From NCBI RefSeq assembly GCF_000585215.1, contig NZ_AONC01000013.1, positions 21,882 to 85,881 on the forward strand: DNA of 64,000 nucleotides, in the 5' to 3' direction. Source of the stretch: Imhoffiella purpurea. Lineage in GTDB: Bacteria; Pseudomonadota; Gammaproteobacteria; Chromatiales; Chromatiaceae. Shown here piece after piece: positions 29,726 to 38,424 of this stretch. Below the pieces are notes generated by a model. It did no database searches and was not told where the DNA came from. It worked only from the letters and a program-made list of their open reading frames with translations. A program made the translations under genes and the position numbers. Position 1 is the first letter of the stretch; the number at the start of each line of letters is the position of its first letter.

Positions 29726-30175
29726 GTGGAAGTCATTCTGCTGAAGAACGTGAGCAACCTGGGTGTGCTCGGCGACAAGGTGAAGGTTCGTGCCGGCTAC
29801 GGCCGCAACTATCTGCTTCCGGGCGGGTTCGCGGTGGCCGCGACGCCAGAGAATCTGGAGGCGTTCGAGGCGCGTCGCGCCGAGCTGGAGCGTGCGGCCG
29901 CCGATCTGCTGGCCGCCGCCGAGTCGCGCCGCTCGCGCTTCGAGGGCATCCGCCTGACCGTCGCCCGCAAGGCCGGCGACGAGGGTCGTCTGTTCGGTTC
30001 GGTCGGAACTCCCGATATCGCCCAGGCGGCGGCCGAGGCCGGCTTCGATCTGGACAAGTCCGAGGTGCGTCTGCCGCACGGCGCCTTCCGCGCGGTCGGC
30101 GAGTACGACGTCATCCTGCATCTGCATCCGGACGTCAACGTCGAGGTCAAGGTCGACGTGGTTCCCGAAGACTGA
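29726..30175 (+). CDS. rplI: 50S ribosomal protein L9
   Basis: Large-subunit protein that binds 23S rRNA near the L1 stalk. The 149-residue protein starts at a GTG (29726) with GAGAGGA upstream and reads MEVILLKNVSNLGVLGDKV, then AGYGRNYLLPGG, the long central helix, and GRLFGSVGTPDIA. Standard length and order. Confidence 0.98.
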   Translation: MEVILLKNVSNLGVLGDKVKVRAGYGRNYLLPGGFAVAATPENLEAFEARRAELERAAADLLAAAESRRSRFEGIRLTVARKAGDEGRLFGSVGTPDIAQAAAEAGFDLDKSEVRLPHGAFRAVGEYDVILHLHPDVNVEVKVDVVPED

Positions 30176-30576
30176 GACCTACGCCCGCCCCGGTCCGTCG
30201 GGGCGGTCTGCGGTCGTCCGGTACCTGCTCCATCGGGATTTCGTTTCGCGATGTCCCGGATGGGGTGGCGCGCCGTCGTCACAGCCGACCTTTCCGTCCG
30301 CTCCTCGCGTCGGTCGATTTCTGCTTCCTCTGCATCCTCTCTCCCGCGCTTGTCTCGCTCACTTCGGCGCGACAGAATGACCCCCCTGCGCCGGATCCTT
30401 CGCACACGCTCGAGCGCGTCTTGAGCGAGAAGCGCGTTCCGTCGGTGTGTCTTCTGGCGCACCTGCATTGAAATGACGCATGCCATCTCCTGGATGGGTT
30501 TATACGCGAGGATCGCACCCTTCTCCGGGCCTGGCGATCCATGGCTCGGTCGGTTGCTCAGTCTCTTCGAGGTCCC
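30176..30576. other. Gap between rplI and dnaB
   Basis: About 400 bases without a supported gene. A perfect 8-bp GC-rich hairpin, CCGCCCCG / CGGGGCGG (30185-30206), lies ten bases after the rplI stop and is a plausible terminator without a T tract. The remaining sequence shows no tRNA, repeat or convincing promoter. The first possible dnaB start (30541) lies at its right end. Confidence 0.5.
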
Positions 30577-33243
30577 ATGTACGATTCAGATGGCGACGAG
30601 ATAGCCAAGCTTGCGGCCGAGGCCGGGGTCGACGACCTCCGGGTGCCGCCGCACAATATCCATGCCGAACAATCCCTGCTCGGCGGTCTCATGCTCGACA
30701 ACAGCGCCTGGGACCGGGTGGCCGACATGGTGTCCGAAAAGGACCTCTACCGGCGCGAGCATCGGCTCATCTTCGGCGCCATCGTCAAGCTCGCCGAGGA
30801 CGACCAGCCGTTCGACGTGGTGACCCTGGCCGAGACCCTGGAGCGCACCGAGAACCTGGCCGACGCGGGCGGTCTGCCCTATCTGGGCATGCTGGTCGGC
30901 GACACGCCGAGCGCGGCCAACATCAAGGCCTACGCGCGGATCGTGCGTCAGACCTCGGTGCTGAGACAGATGATCGCCGCCGGAACGGCCATCGCCGACA
31001 GCGGCTACAACCCCCAGGGCCGCGATGCCGCCGACCTGCTCGACGAGGCCGAGCAGCGCGTCTTCGCCATCGCCGAGCAGGAGGCGCGCGGCGGGGGCGG
31101 GTTCCAGCCGATCAAGGACCTCCTGACCAAGGCGGTGGAGCGGATCGATCTGCTCTACCAGCGCGACGAGCCCATCACGGGATTGGGTACGGGATTCTCC
31201 GACTTCGACCAGATGACCTCGGGTCTGCAGCCGGCGGACCTGATCATCGTTGCCGGGCGCCCCTCGATGGGCAAGACCACTTTCGCGATGAACATCGCCG
31301 AGAACGTCGCCATCCAGTCGCAGCGTCCGGTGGCCGTCTTCAGCATGGAGATGCCGGGCGACTCGCTCGCCATGCGCATGATGTCCTCGCTGGGCCGCAT
31401 CGATCAGCACCGGGTGCGCACCGGCAAGCTGGAGGACGACGAGTGGCCGCGTCTGACCTCGGCGGTCAACATCCTCGCCGGTGCTCCCATGTTCATCGAC
31501 GACACTCCCGCGATGTCCCCGACCGAGGTGCGCGCCCGGGCCCGGCGTCTGAAGCGCGAGCAGAACGACCTGGGCCTGATCGTGCTCGACTATCTGCAGC
31601 TCATGCAGGCCCCGGGCGCGGGCGAGAACCGGGCGACCGAGATCTCGGCCATCTCGCGCTCGCTCAAGGGACTGGCCAAGGAGCTCAACGTCCCGGTCAT
31701 CGCGCTCTCCCAGCTCAACCGCAGCCTGGAACAGCGTCCGAACAAGCGTCCGGTGATGTCGGATCTTCGCGAGTGCGTGCCCGGGGAAACCCTGGTGGTC
31801 CTGGCCGACGGTCGCCGCGTTCCGATCCGGGATCTCGTCGGCACCTGTCCGGATCTGGTGTCGGTCGATGCCGCCGGCCGCCTGATCGAGGCCAAGGCCG
31901 ATCGTGTCTGGAGCGTCGGGCGGCGTCCGGTCTCTCTGGTTCGGCTCGCGAGCGGCCGCCAGATCCGGGCGACAGCCGAGCATCGTCTGCTGGCGGCCGA
32001 TAGCTGGCGAACCGTCGGCGATCTGGTCCCTGGTGCGCGTCTGGCGATCTCGCGCAAACTGCCCGAGCCGGTCGAGACGCTGCGCTGGCCGGAACATGAG
32101 CTGATCCTGCTGGCGCATTTGATCGGCGATGGCAGCTATCTGAGCGGTCAGCCTCTGCGCTATACGACGGCCTCGGAGGACAACAGTCGCGTCGTGACCG
32201 AGAGCGCGGCCCGGTTCGGCGTCCGTATCAATCGCCACGCCGGTGTAGGGGCCTGGCATCAGCTGGTGTTCAGCGGCAACGGCAATCGCTGGCATCCGGC
32301 CGGCGTGAACCTTTGGCTGCGCGAACTGGGGATCTTCGGCCAGCGCTCTCACGAGAAGCGCGTACCCGTCGATCTGTTCAGGCTGGGCAACGATCAGATC
32401 GCCCTGTTCCTGCGTCATCTTTGGGCGACCGACGGCACCATCTCATTGCGAAAGCCGGGGCAGAAGGGTAGCCATGGCGTGCATCTGAGCACCAACAGCT
32501 ATGGTCTTGCGCAAGACGTGGCGGCCCTGCTGATGCGTCTGGGAATCGTCGCCCGTATCCAGTCCGTCGTTCAGGCCGGCTATCGCACGACCTATATGGT
32601 CTGGGTGCGAGGGGCTGAAAACCAGAAGATCTTCCTGGCTCGCGTCGGTGCCTTCGGTCCTCGGGTCTCCCAAGCCGCCGCATTGGAGGCGGTGCTGGCC
32701 GACGTCAAATCCAATACGAACGTCGATACGCTGCCGAGAGAGGTGTTCGCTCGGGTCAAATCCGCGATGCAAGGGAAAGGGATCTCGCAGCGAGCGATGG
32801 CGGCAATGCGCGGAACCGCCTATGGCGGCACCTCGCATTTCCGCTTCGCGCCCTCGAGAGCCTTGTTGGCGGATTATGCCAATCAGCTACAAGATCCCGA
32901 GTTGGAGGCGGCCGCCACCAGCGATCTATTCTGGGATACCGTCGTTGCCGTCGAGCCGGATGGCGAAGAGGAGGTCTTCGATCTGACCGTTCCGGGGCCA
33001 TCCTGCTGGCTGGCGGACGGTATCGTCAGTCATAACTCGGGAGCCATCGAACAGGATGCAGACCTCATCGTCTTCATCTATCGCGACGAGGTCTATCACG
33101 AGGACAGCAACGACAAGGGTATCGCCGAGATCATCATCGCCAAGCAACGTAACGGCCCGATCGGAACCGTGCGCTTGACCTTCCTCGGCAAGTACACCAA
33201 GTTCGAGAACTTCATCGGCAACTATTACGGCGAGGGCGGCTGA
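30577..33243 (+). CDS. dnaB: Replicative DNA helicase DnaB, with in-frame intein
   Basis: Hexameric 5'-3' helicase of the replication fork. The flanking exteins join to a 467-residue DnaB (E. coli 471): N-terminal LRVPPHNIHAEQSLLGGLML, Walker A RPSMGKTTFAMNIAE near residue 230, Walker B LIVLDYLQLM, and FIGNYY at the end. A 421-residue intein interrupts it after SDLRE, just before SGAIEQDADLIVF. The ATG at 30577 (GAGG four bases upstream) is preferred; an in-frame ATG at 30541 adds 12 unconserved residues. Splicing is needed to make active helicase, because the insertion lies in the conserved motif-H4/H5 region of the ATPase core. Confidence 0.93.
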   Translation: MYDSDGDEIAKLAAEAGVDDLRVPPHNIHAEQSLLGGLMLDNSAWDRVADMVSEKDLYRREHRLIFGAIVKLAEDDQPFDVVTLAETLERTENLADAGGLPYLGMLVGDTPSAANIKAYARIVRQTSVLRQMIAAGTAIADSGYNPQGRDAADLLDEAEQRVFAIAEQEARGGGGFQPIKDLLTKAVERIDLLYQRDEPITGLGTGFSDFDQMTSGLQPADLIIVAGRPSMGKTTFAMNIAENVAIQSQRPVAVFSMEMPGDSLAMRMMSSLGRIDQHRVRTGKLEDDEWPRLTSAVNILAGAPMFIDDTPAMSPTEVRARARRLKREQNDLGLIVLDYLQLMQAPGAGENRATEISAISRSLKGLAKELNVPVIALSQLNRSLEQRPNKRPVMSDLRECVPGETLVVLADGRRVPIRDLVGTCPDLVSVDAAGRLIEAKADRVWSVGRRPVSLVRLASGRQIRATAEHRLLAADSWRTVGDLVPGARLAISRKLPEPVETLRWPEHELILLAHLIGDGSYLSGQPLRYTTASEDNSRVVTESAARFGVRINRHAGVGAWHQLVFSGNGNRWHPAGVNLWLRELGIFGQRSHEKRVPVDLFRLGNDQIALFLRHLWATDGTISLRKPGQKGSHGVHLSTNSYGLAQDVAALLMRLGIVARIQSVVQAGYRTTYMVWVRGAENQKIFLARVGAFGPRVSQAAALEAVLADVKSNTNVDTLPREVFARVKSAMQGKGISQRAMAAMRGTAYGGTSHFRFAPSRALLADYANQLQDPELEAAATSDLFWDTVVAVEPDGEEEVFDLTVPGPSCWLADGIVSHNSGAIEQDADLIVFIYRDEVYHEDSNDKGIAEIIIAKQRNGPIGTVRLTFLGKYTKFENFIGNYYGEGG
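31774..33036 (+). mobile_element. DnaB intein with LAGLIDADG homing endonuclease
   Basis: Starts with Cys (CVPGETLVVL, block A) right after SDLRE and ends VSHN (block G) just before the Ser of SGAIEQ. Block B TxxH is ATAEH; block F is VEPDGEEEVFDL. Two endonuclease motifs, AHLIGDGSYL and RHLWATDGTIS, keep their acidic residues, so the homing enzyme looks intact. All terminal catalytic residues for protein splicing (Cys1, His-Asn end, Ser+1) are present. No frameshift seen. Length 421 residues is typical of full-size inteins. Confidence 0.93.
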
Positions 33244-33455
33244 GCGTCCGCGATCGAGCCGATGGCTATCACCTTCCTGTCTGCGGTGGCGTCTATATTC
33301 CGCTCGGAATTCCGGTTCTTGTCGTCCGGTTCTCCTTGCCAACGGCGTCGTCGCATCGTTTCGACTGTCTGATGTCTCGATGCGCGCCGAGCGCAGATCT
33401 TTCCGGTGTCGCAACAGGCGACCACCCACATCCATTCGTCTCAGGGGATCATCCC

Positions 33456-34289
33456 ATGCAGCAGCTTACGGCCGAAGGTCAGCGAATCGTTTCCGAGGTC
33501 GCCGCCCGCCATGGCTTCAGCACCGATGCCGTCACCCACATGCTGTTCGCGGTGCTCAACGGCAACGGCAGCATGGCGCAGTTCAATCATCCGGAATTCG
33601 CCGGCTCGGGTCAGTGGATGCAGGGCGGCATGCTGATGCTGGGCGACATGTTCAATCATTTGCTGAAAGGGCGCGTGGATGCCTTGTGTCAGGATCTTTC
33701 CGCGATCCTCGCCAGTCAGCCCGGACTGTTGAGTTCCGGCAGCTTCCAATCCCAGAGCCAGAGCGGCGGTGGGCAGCAAAGCCAGCACGCGGGCGCCCCG
33801 ATGGGCGCCTCCAGCCTCTTCGTACCGGACCCGGTCTCCAACTGGTGGCCGGCGGATCTCGGCGCGCCAAGCGCGACCGGAAGCCAGAACAACGTCCGTT
33901 ACGCCTATTTCGCCAATGCCCGCCGCCTCGCGGTCGAGACCTTCGGTCAGGTCTGGATCTACGACACCCTGGATCACCAGATCGGCGGATTCTCGCAGCA
34001 GCAGGGCGGCGGTGGCTCGATCCTCTTCACCAGCCAGTATGGCACCGTGAACCTGTCCAGCCTGCCGGTGGTCTCCATCGACGGCCGCACGCCGCCCGGC
34101 CAGACATCCTCGGCGCCGACTCCGACTCCGACTCCGACTCCGGCTCCCGAGCCAGCACCGCCGTCCACCCCGTCGAGCGAGAGTGATGTCTTCGCCGCCA
34201 TCGAACGTCTTGCCGAACTGCATGGTAAGGGAATCCTGACCGACGACGAGTATGCCCGGAAGAAGTCCGAGCTGCTGAGTCGTTTGTGA
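33456..34289 (+). CDS. SHOCT-domain protein
   Basis: A 277-residue protein. The last 35 residues (ELHGKGILTDDEYARKKSEL) are a SHOCT motif, a short C-terminal helix pair often found on oligomerising or membrane-related proteins. The N-terminal 90 residues form a helical domain (GFSTDAVTHMLFAVLNGNG) that I do not recognise; a Ser/Gln/Gly linker, a small domain rich in aromatic residues and a PTPTPTPTPAPEP spacer follow. No signal peptide. AGGGGA precedes the ATG at 33456. Function unknown. Confidence 0.75.
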   Translation: MQQLTAEGQRIVSEVAARHGFSTDAVTHMLFAVLNGNGSMAQFNHPEFAGSGQWMQGGMLMLGDMFNHLLKGRVDALCQDLSAILASQPGLLSSGSFQSQSQSGGGQQSQHAGAPMGASSLFVPDPVSNWWPADLGAPSATGSQNNVRYAYFANARRLAVETFGQVWIYDTLDHQIGGFSQQQGGGGSILFTSQYGTVNLSSLPVVSIDGRTPPGQTSSAPTPTPTPTPAPEPAPPSTPSSESDVFAAIERLAELHGKGILTDDEYARKKSELLSRL

Positions 34290-34483
34290 CCGACGGACTC
34301 GGCTGCCGATCACTGGATATCAAGCGACAGCTTTGTCCCATTAGGGGAAACTCATCCACGGTGGCTAAGCGGAAGGGCTCGGTCACATGCTGACGCTCAC
34401 CCCCGGTTGAGGGGGCGGCGGCAGTCCAACGGTTAGCGGGCACATGGTTGGGAATCGCGCGCGTAACGACGCTACTCGCTTGG

Positions 34484-34762
34484 TCAGCTTTCCGCGCGCT
34501 TGAGGTCTCGATAGAAATTCTCGTGTGGGCCGACCATTAGGAGCTTGACGGTGTCGGCGTCCATGACCCGGTAGGCGACTAAGCACAGTTGGTTGGCCAT
34601 ACGGAGCTTGTAGACCTGGACACCGGCGAGGTCGCCGACCTTGGCCTCTCCGATCCCGGGATCTTGCGCGATGATCCTCACCGCTTCGTCGAGCTCGACC
34701 TTCTGTCTGGGATGGAGCTTCTTGACCGCGCGAGCGAAGGTCGGTGTAACGAGCAGGCGCAT
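34484..34762 (-). CDS. RelE/ParE-family toxin of a type II toxin-antitoxin pair
   Basis: A 92-residue basic protein with the RelE/ParE fold pattern: LLVTPTFARAVKKLHP, a helical hairpin (DEAVRIIAQDPGIG), then GVQVYKLRMANQLCLVAYRV and LLMVGPHENFYRDLKR. The conserved strand pattern and final HENFYRDL are typical of RelE-like mRNA interferases or gyrase-directed ParE toxins; which is not clear. The ATG overlaps the antitoxin stop by one base (ATGA), showing translational coupling. Upstream in-frame codons belong to the antitoxin region. Confidence 0.85.
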   Translation of the reverse strand: MRLLVTPTFARAVKKLHPRQKVELDEAVRIIAQDPGIGEAKVGDLAGVQVYKLRMANQLCLVAYRVMDADTVKLLMVGPHENFYRDLKRAES

Positions 34763-34971
34763 CAGCCGAACTGGTACTCGCCAATCGCCTCTTCCTGGTC
34801 GGCGATCAGGATCTCGCGAATCACCGAGAATGGCAGGTCCGGGTTCTCTGCGGCGATCTTGCCGATCTGCGACCAATATTCGATCTGCTTGGGCACCGAG
34901 CGATGTTCAACCCGGGCATAGTGCTTCGCCTGGTTGACGAGCTCTTCGGGCAGTTTGACGTTGACGGCCAT
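34762..34971 (-). CDS. ParD-like antitoxin
   Basis: A 69-residue partner of the downstream toxin. The N-terminus VNVKLPEELVNQAKHYARVE is a ribbon-helix-helix-type DNA-binding start, and the C-terminus, acidic and aromatic (ADQEEAIGEYQFG), is the likely toxin-binding tail. AAGGGG is eight bases upstream of the ATG. The region just upstream (34985-35012) holds partly palindromic GCGC...TATAG sequence that could be the autoregulatory operator. Confidence 0.82.
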   Translation of the reverse strand: MAVNVKLPEELVNQAKHYARVEHRSVPKQIEYWSQIGKIAAENPDLPFSVIREILIADQEEAIGEYQFG

Positions 34972-35261
34972 TAGGGATCCCCTTTTTGGCGCATTTTAGC
35001 GCTATAGGCTACTTAAAGGAACGTCTTGGCCTTCCGACGACCGCCGGGGAGTCCTTCTTCCTCACAGATAACGTCTGGTCTCGCTTCTTCAGCTGCCGCC
35101 GGGCAACGTAAGTCCAGTGGCAGCTCTGGGGCGTGAGCAGAGCACTGTGAGATCGAGCGGATTATCCGGTTTCCGTGTTTGACAGTTACCGGATCTTGTG
35201 ATGACAGTGGCGCCTCATTCATCGACTCCAGCACCTTCCACACACGGATGGTGCGGACCTC

Positions 35262-35969
35262 ATGGCTCGGTCCTCAAATGTCGGGCCACTGGAACGCCTG
35301 TCGCGACTTCGCGCCGCTCGGCGGGCGTGCGATGGGGCCTGCGTGACGCCGTTTGGATCGCGGCTCGGTGTTTCGGATGGGGTCGAGGCGCGCTCGAACT
35401 GCGTCTCGACCTGTCTTCGTCTGGAGTTCAGCTACGTCGATCCCGAATCGGGAGAAATCCGCGTCGGGAAGACATCGCCCGATACGCAAGGGTTCGAATG
35501 CGCGGGCGTGACCTATCAATGCGTCGAGTACGCGCGGCGTTGGTGGATCCGCAATCTCGGGTTGACCTTCGGGGATGTTCCGACCGCCGCGGACATCTTC
35601 GGTCTAGAGGAGGGGCTGAAGCTGCCCGGTCGCACGCCGGTTCCGCTCGGCCGTTCGCTCAATGGCGCCGCCAAGCGTGCGCCAAGGCGCGGCGATCTGG
35701 TGATCTATGCGCCCGATCCTGGGGATGCTGAGTGGCGTTTCGGGCATGTGGCCGTCGTGGTGGAGGTGGATCTCGATCAGGGCTGGGTCGCGCTCGCCGA
35801 GGAGAACTACGACAACCGTCCGTGGCGCGATCCGGACGTCTATGCCCGCCGGGTCCATCTGTTCGCCGTGGGAGGCCGTTTTACCCTCGTGGACGTGCAG
35901 CCTGGAGCGACCCGTAATCCGGAGGGAGGGCGTATCGCTGGCTGGGTCTATCCGTTGACGATGCGCTGA
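35262..35969 (+). CDS. CHAP-domain amidase/peptidase
   Basis: Cysteine hydrolase of the CHAP superfamily, 235 residues. The catalytic Cys is C87 in TYQCVEYARRWW and the His is H162 in RFGHVAVVVEV, followed by the acidic AEENYDN. The order and the opening PFGSRLGVSDG match the amidase half of bifunctional glutathionylspermidine synthetase (Gss) of E. coli, but the synthetase half is absent. Similarity starts near residue 28, so a GTG at 35343 may be the true start. No signal peptide, which favours a cytoplasmic amide substrate over peptidoglycan. Confidence 0.78.
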   Translation: MARSSNVGPLERLSRLRAARRACDGACVTPFGSRLGVSDGVEARSNCVSTCLRLEFSYVDPESGEIRVGKTSPDTQGFECAGVTYQCVEYARRWWIRNLGLTFGDVPTAADIFGLEEGLKLPGRTPVPLGRSLNGAAKRAPRRGDLVIYAPDPGDAEWRFGHVAVVVEVDLDQGWVALAEENYDNRPWRDPDVYARRVHLFAVGGRFTLVDVQPGATRNPEGGRIAGWVYPLTMR

Positions 35970-36001
35970 CCGATCCCCTCTGTCCTGTTCTTCGTAGTCT
36001 G

Positions 36002-36931
36002 TCAATCGATGGGCTGGAGGGTGGGTTCGATGGTCAGAGCCTCTTTGGCCGGGATGTCCTCGATACGCCAGCGCGGGATCGCCAGGTCCCAGAATGCCTG
36101 CGGGCTGCCGTGCTCGGGCAGCGATGTCTGGCCGAGCAGGCGCCAGGCCAGGTTCAGCGCCGGCAGCGGGTCGTCGGGATCCACCGGGGCCGCCGCGTGC
36201 GATTTGCTGAGCTTGCGTCCCCGTTCGTCGAGGATCAGGGGGACGTGGGCGTAGGCCGGTAGGGATAGGCCGAGATGGCGCTGGAGCAGGATCTGGCGAG
36301 GCGTCGAGAGCAGCAGGTCGGCTCCGCGGACCACATGGGTGATGCCCTGGAAGGCGTCGTCGATCACGACGGCGAGCTGATAGGCATGGATGCCGTCGGC
36401 GCGATGCAGCACGAAGTCGCCGACGCTTGCGTCGATCGACTGGCTCTGAGGGCCCTGGATCCGGTCCTCGAAGGCGATCCGCGCGCCCTGCGTATTCAGC
36501 CTCATGCTTCTTTGGCTGCGACCCTGGACAAGGCCCGTGCGGCAGGTGCCCGGGTAGATGTGGCCTTCGGGGCCGGATTCGGCGATGGCGGCGATCTCGG
36601 ATCGGGTGCAGCCGCAGGGATAGGCGAGTCCGGCTTGGGCGAGCCGGGAAAGCGCCGCTTCGTAGGCCGGGGTACGCTCGCTCTGATAGAGGATGGGTGC
36701 GTCCCAGGCGAAGCCGAATGCTCGGAGCGTCTTCAGGATACGCTCGGCCGCTCCGGGCCGCTCGCGTGGGCGGTCCAGATCCTCCATGCGCAGGATCCAG
36801 GCGCCCCTGTGGGTGCGTGCGTCGGCGTAGCTGGCGACCGCGGCGATCAGCGAGCCGAAGTGCAGCGGTCCGGTGGGCGAGGGCGCGAAGCGCCCTCGGT
36901 AGATGCGTTCGTCGAAAGGGCCTTCAGCCAT
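36002..36931 (-). CDS. gluQ: Glutamyl-Q tRNA(Asp) synthetase
   Basis: Attaches glutamate to the queuosine base of tRNA-Asp. The 309-residue protein is a short GluRS-like catalytic core without anticodon domain: GRFAPSPTGPLHFGSL (HIGH motif variant), ILRMEDLDRPRE, the zinc site YPCGCTRSEI and later CRTG, and KLSKSH in place of KMSKS. The ATG at 36931 is used. It lies directly downstream of dksA on the same strand, as in E. coli, 22 bases apart. Confidence 0.94.
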   Translation of the reverse strand: MAEGPFDERIYRGRFAPSPTGPLHFGSLIAAVASYADARTHRGAWILRMEDLDRPRERPGAAERILKTLRAFGFAWDAPILYQSERTPAYEAALSRLAQAGLAYPCGCTRSEIAAIAESGPEGHIYPGTCRTGLVQGRSQRSMRLNTQGARIAFEDRIQGPQSQSIDASVGDFVLHRADGIHAYQLAVVIDDAFQGITHVVRGADLLLSTPRQILLQRHLGLSLPAYAHVPLILDERGRKLSKSHAAAPVDPDDPLPALNLAWRLLGQTSLPEHGSPQAFWDLAIPRWRIEDIPAKEALTIEPTLQPID

Positions 36932-36953
36932 GCGGAGGCCTGGGGCGATCTCC

Positions 36954-37388
36954 TCAGCCGCGCTGCTTCTCGCGGATCTCGTCGAGCGTCTTGCAGTCGA
37001 TGCAGAGCGTCGCCGTGGGCCGCGCCTCGAGGCGGCGGATGCCGATCTCGACCCCGCATGCCTCGCAATAGCCGTAATCGTGCTCGTCGAGCCGGCCAAG
37101 CGCCTCGTCGATCTTCTTGATCAGCTTGCGCTCGCGATCGCGGGTGCGTAGCTCCAGGCTGAACTCGGACTCTTGGGTGGCGCGGTCGTTGGGATCGGGG
37201 AAATTGGTCGCCTCGTCCTGCATGTGGTGGACGGTGCGGTCGACCTCCTCCATCAGAGACCGTTTCCAGGCGAGGAGGATTTCACGGAAGTGCTCCTCCT
37301 GCTCGGGATTCATGTACTCCTCATCACTTCCGGCGTTGTAGGGTTCGAACCCGAACGACCCGGTTTCTTGTGTTCTAGCTTCGGCCAT
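36954..37388 (-). CDS. dksA: RNA polymerase-binding transcription factor DksA
   Basis: Binds the secondary channel of RNA polymerase and works with ppGpp in the stringent response. In the 144-residue protein the coiled-coil tip reads D65-P-N-D68-R-A70 (DxxDxA), and the zinc finger has C108, C111, C129, C132. The long frame reaches 37727, but ATG 37388 ([10 protein letters not shown]), preceded by GGGAG, gives the usual length. Next gene in the operon is gluQ. Confidence 0.95.
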   Translation of the reverse strand: MAEARTQETGSFGFEPYNAGSDEEYMNPEQEEHFREILLAWKRSLMEEVDRTVHHMQDEATNFPDPNDRATQESEFSLELRTRDRERKLIKKIDEALGRLDEHDYGYCEACGVEIGIRRLEARPTATLCIDCKTLDEIREKQRG

Positions 37389-37644
37389 TGTTGTCTCCCG
37401 AAGGCTCCAGTCGTAGAGATGTCCGCGGACCGGATCGGGATCGCTCATCTTCGATCGTCCTGTCTTCGGATCCGCGCCGCGAAAACGTGCTTTAGTATCA
37501 GATCGGCGTCTCCTGAGCAACTTGATACACAGCCTCGCGCGATGCGCCGACCGCTTCGGTAGGGTAATCTTCGCCCTGCGAAATCGACCCCCGGTCGTGC
37601 CGGGTCCGCGGGTTGCGGTCGTTCGAACAAGTTGGAGTCGTCTT

Positions 37645-38424
37645 ATGCTTGGATTCAAGGCATTGATCTTCGATGTGGATGGCACGCTCGCCGATACCGA
37701 GCGCGATGGCCATCGGGTGGCCTTCAATGCCGCATTCGCCGATGCCGGTCTGGACTGGTCCTGGGACTCGGCGCTCTACGGCGAGTTGCTGGCCGTGGCT
37801 GGGGGTAAGGAGCGGATCCGCTTCTACATGGAGCGTGCCGGCATCCCGCTCGATCCCTCGGAGAGGGGCGACGCCTTCGTCGCCGGTCTGCACGCGGCCA
37901 AGACGCGTCACTATGTCGCCATGCTGCGCGAGGGACGGATTCCGCTGCGGTCCGGCGTGCTGCGTCTGCTGCGCGAGGCGCGCGATGCCGGCGTCCGGTT
38001 GGCGGTCGCCACCACCACCACGCACGAGAACGTCGTCGAACTGCTCGATCATTCCGGCGAGCCCGGACTCTCCTCCTGGTTCGAGCTGATCGCGGCCGGC
38101 GACCTGGTGCCGAACAAGAAGCCCGCGCCCGACATCTATACCTACGCATTGGCCGAGCTCGGTCTGGGTGCCGAGGACTGCATCGCGATCGAGGATTCGG
38201 ACAACGGGGCCGAGTCGGCCCTGGCCGCCGGGCTGAAGGCCCTGCTGGTGACGATCAACGACTATACGCGCGGGCAGGACTTCGGGGCCGCGCCGCTGGT
38301 GGTCGACCGTCTCGGCGGACCGGACGATCCGGCGCATGCTCTGGTCGGCGATCTGGGCGAAGGGTCCTGGGTCGATCTGGCGCGGCTCGACCGTCTCCAT
38401 CGCCAGGTCTATCCGGCCTCATGA
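37645..38424 (+). CDS. HAD phosphatase, CbbY-like
   Basis: Haloacid-dehalogenase hydrolase of 259 residues. Motif I is [15 protein letters not shown], motif [12 protein letters not shown], the lysine motif [11 protein letters not shown], motif [20 protein letters not shown]. The [11 protein letters not shown] segment and [10 protein letters not shown] match CbbY, which in photo- and chemoautotrophs removes xylulose-1,5-bisphosphate, an inhibitor of Rubisco. That role fits an autotroph but no Rubisco gene is in this window. TTGGAG precedes the ATG. It overlaps the aminotransferase gene by four bases. Confidence 0.87.
   Translation: MLGFKALIFDVDGTLADTERDGHRVAFNAAFADAGLDWSWDSALYGELLAVAGGKERIRFYMERAGIPLDPSERGDAFVAGLHAAKTRHYVAMLREGRIPLRSGVLRLLREARDAGVRLAVATTTTHENVVELLDHSGEPGLSSWFELIAAGDLVPNKKPAPDIYTYALAELGLGAEDCIAIEDSDNGAESALAAGLKALLVTINDYTRGQDFGAAPLVVDRLGGPDDPAHALVGDLGEGSWVDLARLDRLHRQVYPAS

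Noticed and set aside
34381..34420. CCCCC-GGTTGA-GGGGG hairpin as a possible RNA gene
   Set aside because: Only a 5-bp stem, no T tract and no tRNA-like arms.
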